A stretch of 33,006 nucleotides of DNA, from positions 1 to 33,006 of the IMG/VR virus record IMGVR_UViG_3300006071_000052; one strand, given 5' to 3'. This stretch comes from a virus. Under the pieces are notes generated by a model. That model saw nothing but the letters and a program-made list of their open reading frames with translations, did no database searches and had not been told where the DNA came from. Positions 32,929 to 33,006 of this stretch are shown here, piece by piece (position 1 is the first letter of the stretch; every line of letters starts with the position of its first letter). A program made the translations under genes and the position numbers.

Positions 32929-32944
32929 AGTTGGTTAGGTTGGT

Positions 32945-33006
32945 GAATTACGTAAATGTTAATATTTTGAAGGACGCAATCTCAATTACACTATAACAAG
33001 AAAAAA
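32945..33006 (+). repeat. Repeat pair upstream of terL and terminal direct repeat
   Basis: GAATTACGTAA at 32945-32955 and AATCTCAATTACACT at 32978-32992 repeat the pair seen at 1421 and 1454 with the same 33-base offset. The last 28 bases repeat exactly at 21-48. Read on, the sequence would continue into terL. Confidence 0.75.

Noticed and set aside
1-33006. Stop-codon reassignment as in some crAss-like phages
   Set aside because: Genes end at TAA, TAG (terL) and TGA (gene ending at 9990, and the tiny gene at 31698) in positions consistent with neighbours and protein lengths, so the standard code fits.
1-33006. tRNA genes, integrase or attachment sites
   Set aside because: No cloverleaf-like segment or recombinase motif was seen by eye in the gaps; a tRNA search program would be needed for certainty, but there is little free space outside the repeat regions.

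Overview
The window looks like one complete or nearly complete genome of a tailed bacteriophage (Caudoviricetes, siphovirus-like) of a Bacteroidota host, opened between the small and large terminase genes. Genes pack tightly on both strands, with almost no bacterial housekeeping content. The large terminase starts at base 83 and the small terminase ends at base 32656, so they become neighbours if the ends are joined. The last 28 bases (32979-33006) recur exactly at 21-48. The Bacteroidota assignment rests on strong AT richness, A-rich gene leaders without Shine-Dalgarno sequences, at least two promoters matching the Bacteroidota form TTTG-N20-TAnnTTTG, and structural proteins resembling those I associate with phages of this phylum. 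No tail sheath, integrase, DNA polymerase, endolysin or CI-like repressor is recognisable.

Layout. (1) 83-23336, all plus strand, is the virion block: large terminase; a giant adhesin-like fibre with a tail-terminator-like N-terminus; two more tail-tip or baseplate-like proteins; a small HK97-gp10-like protein; tape measure; tail-assembly chaperone with a programmed -1 frameshift; XkdF-like prohead protease; scaffold; major capsid; tail-tube candidate; portal; connector; two small membrane proteins. Tail genes precede head genes, the reverse of lambda order. Hairpin terminators follow the capsid gene, the tube gene and the end of the block. (2) 23491-25908, minus strand, holds small unknowns, a lipoprotein with its own host-type promoter, and a replication-protein-like gene with a PriCT-like domain. 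(3) 25909-26681 is about 770 bases without genes, filled with inverted and direct repeats and a 10-bp AT-rich tandem array; it is the best origin or control-region candidate. (4) 26682-27808, plus strand, carries two sigma-factor-like genes. (5) 27755-28183 is a lone minus-strand gene whose promoter overlaps a perfect 10-bp palindrome. (6) 28356-32656, plus strand, holds a possible PD-(D/E)XK nuclease, a third sigma-like protein, an ATP-grasp enzyme, two tiny Cys-containing proteins, a HAD-family phosphatase and the small terminase. (7) 32657-33006 plus 1-82 is a repeat-rich terS-terL spacer, a candidate packaging site.

Working model (inference): host polymerase starts from the TAnnTTTG promoters, the sigma-like proteins then redirect it to phage-specific elements such as the repeated GATATTTA motif, and the plus-strand block builds head and tail. 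Replication would start in or near 25909-26681 using the 285-residue protein plus host machinery.
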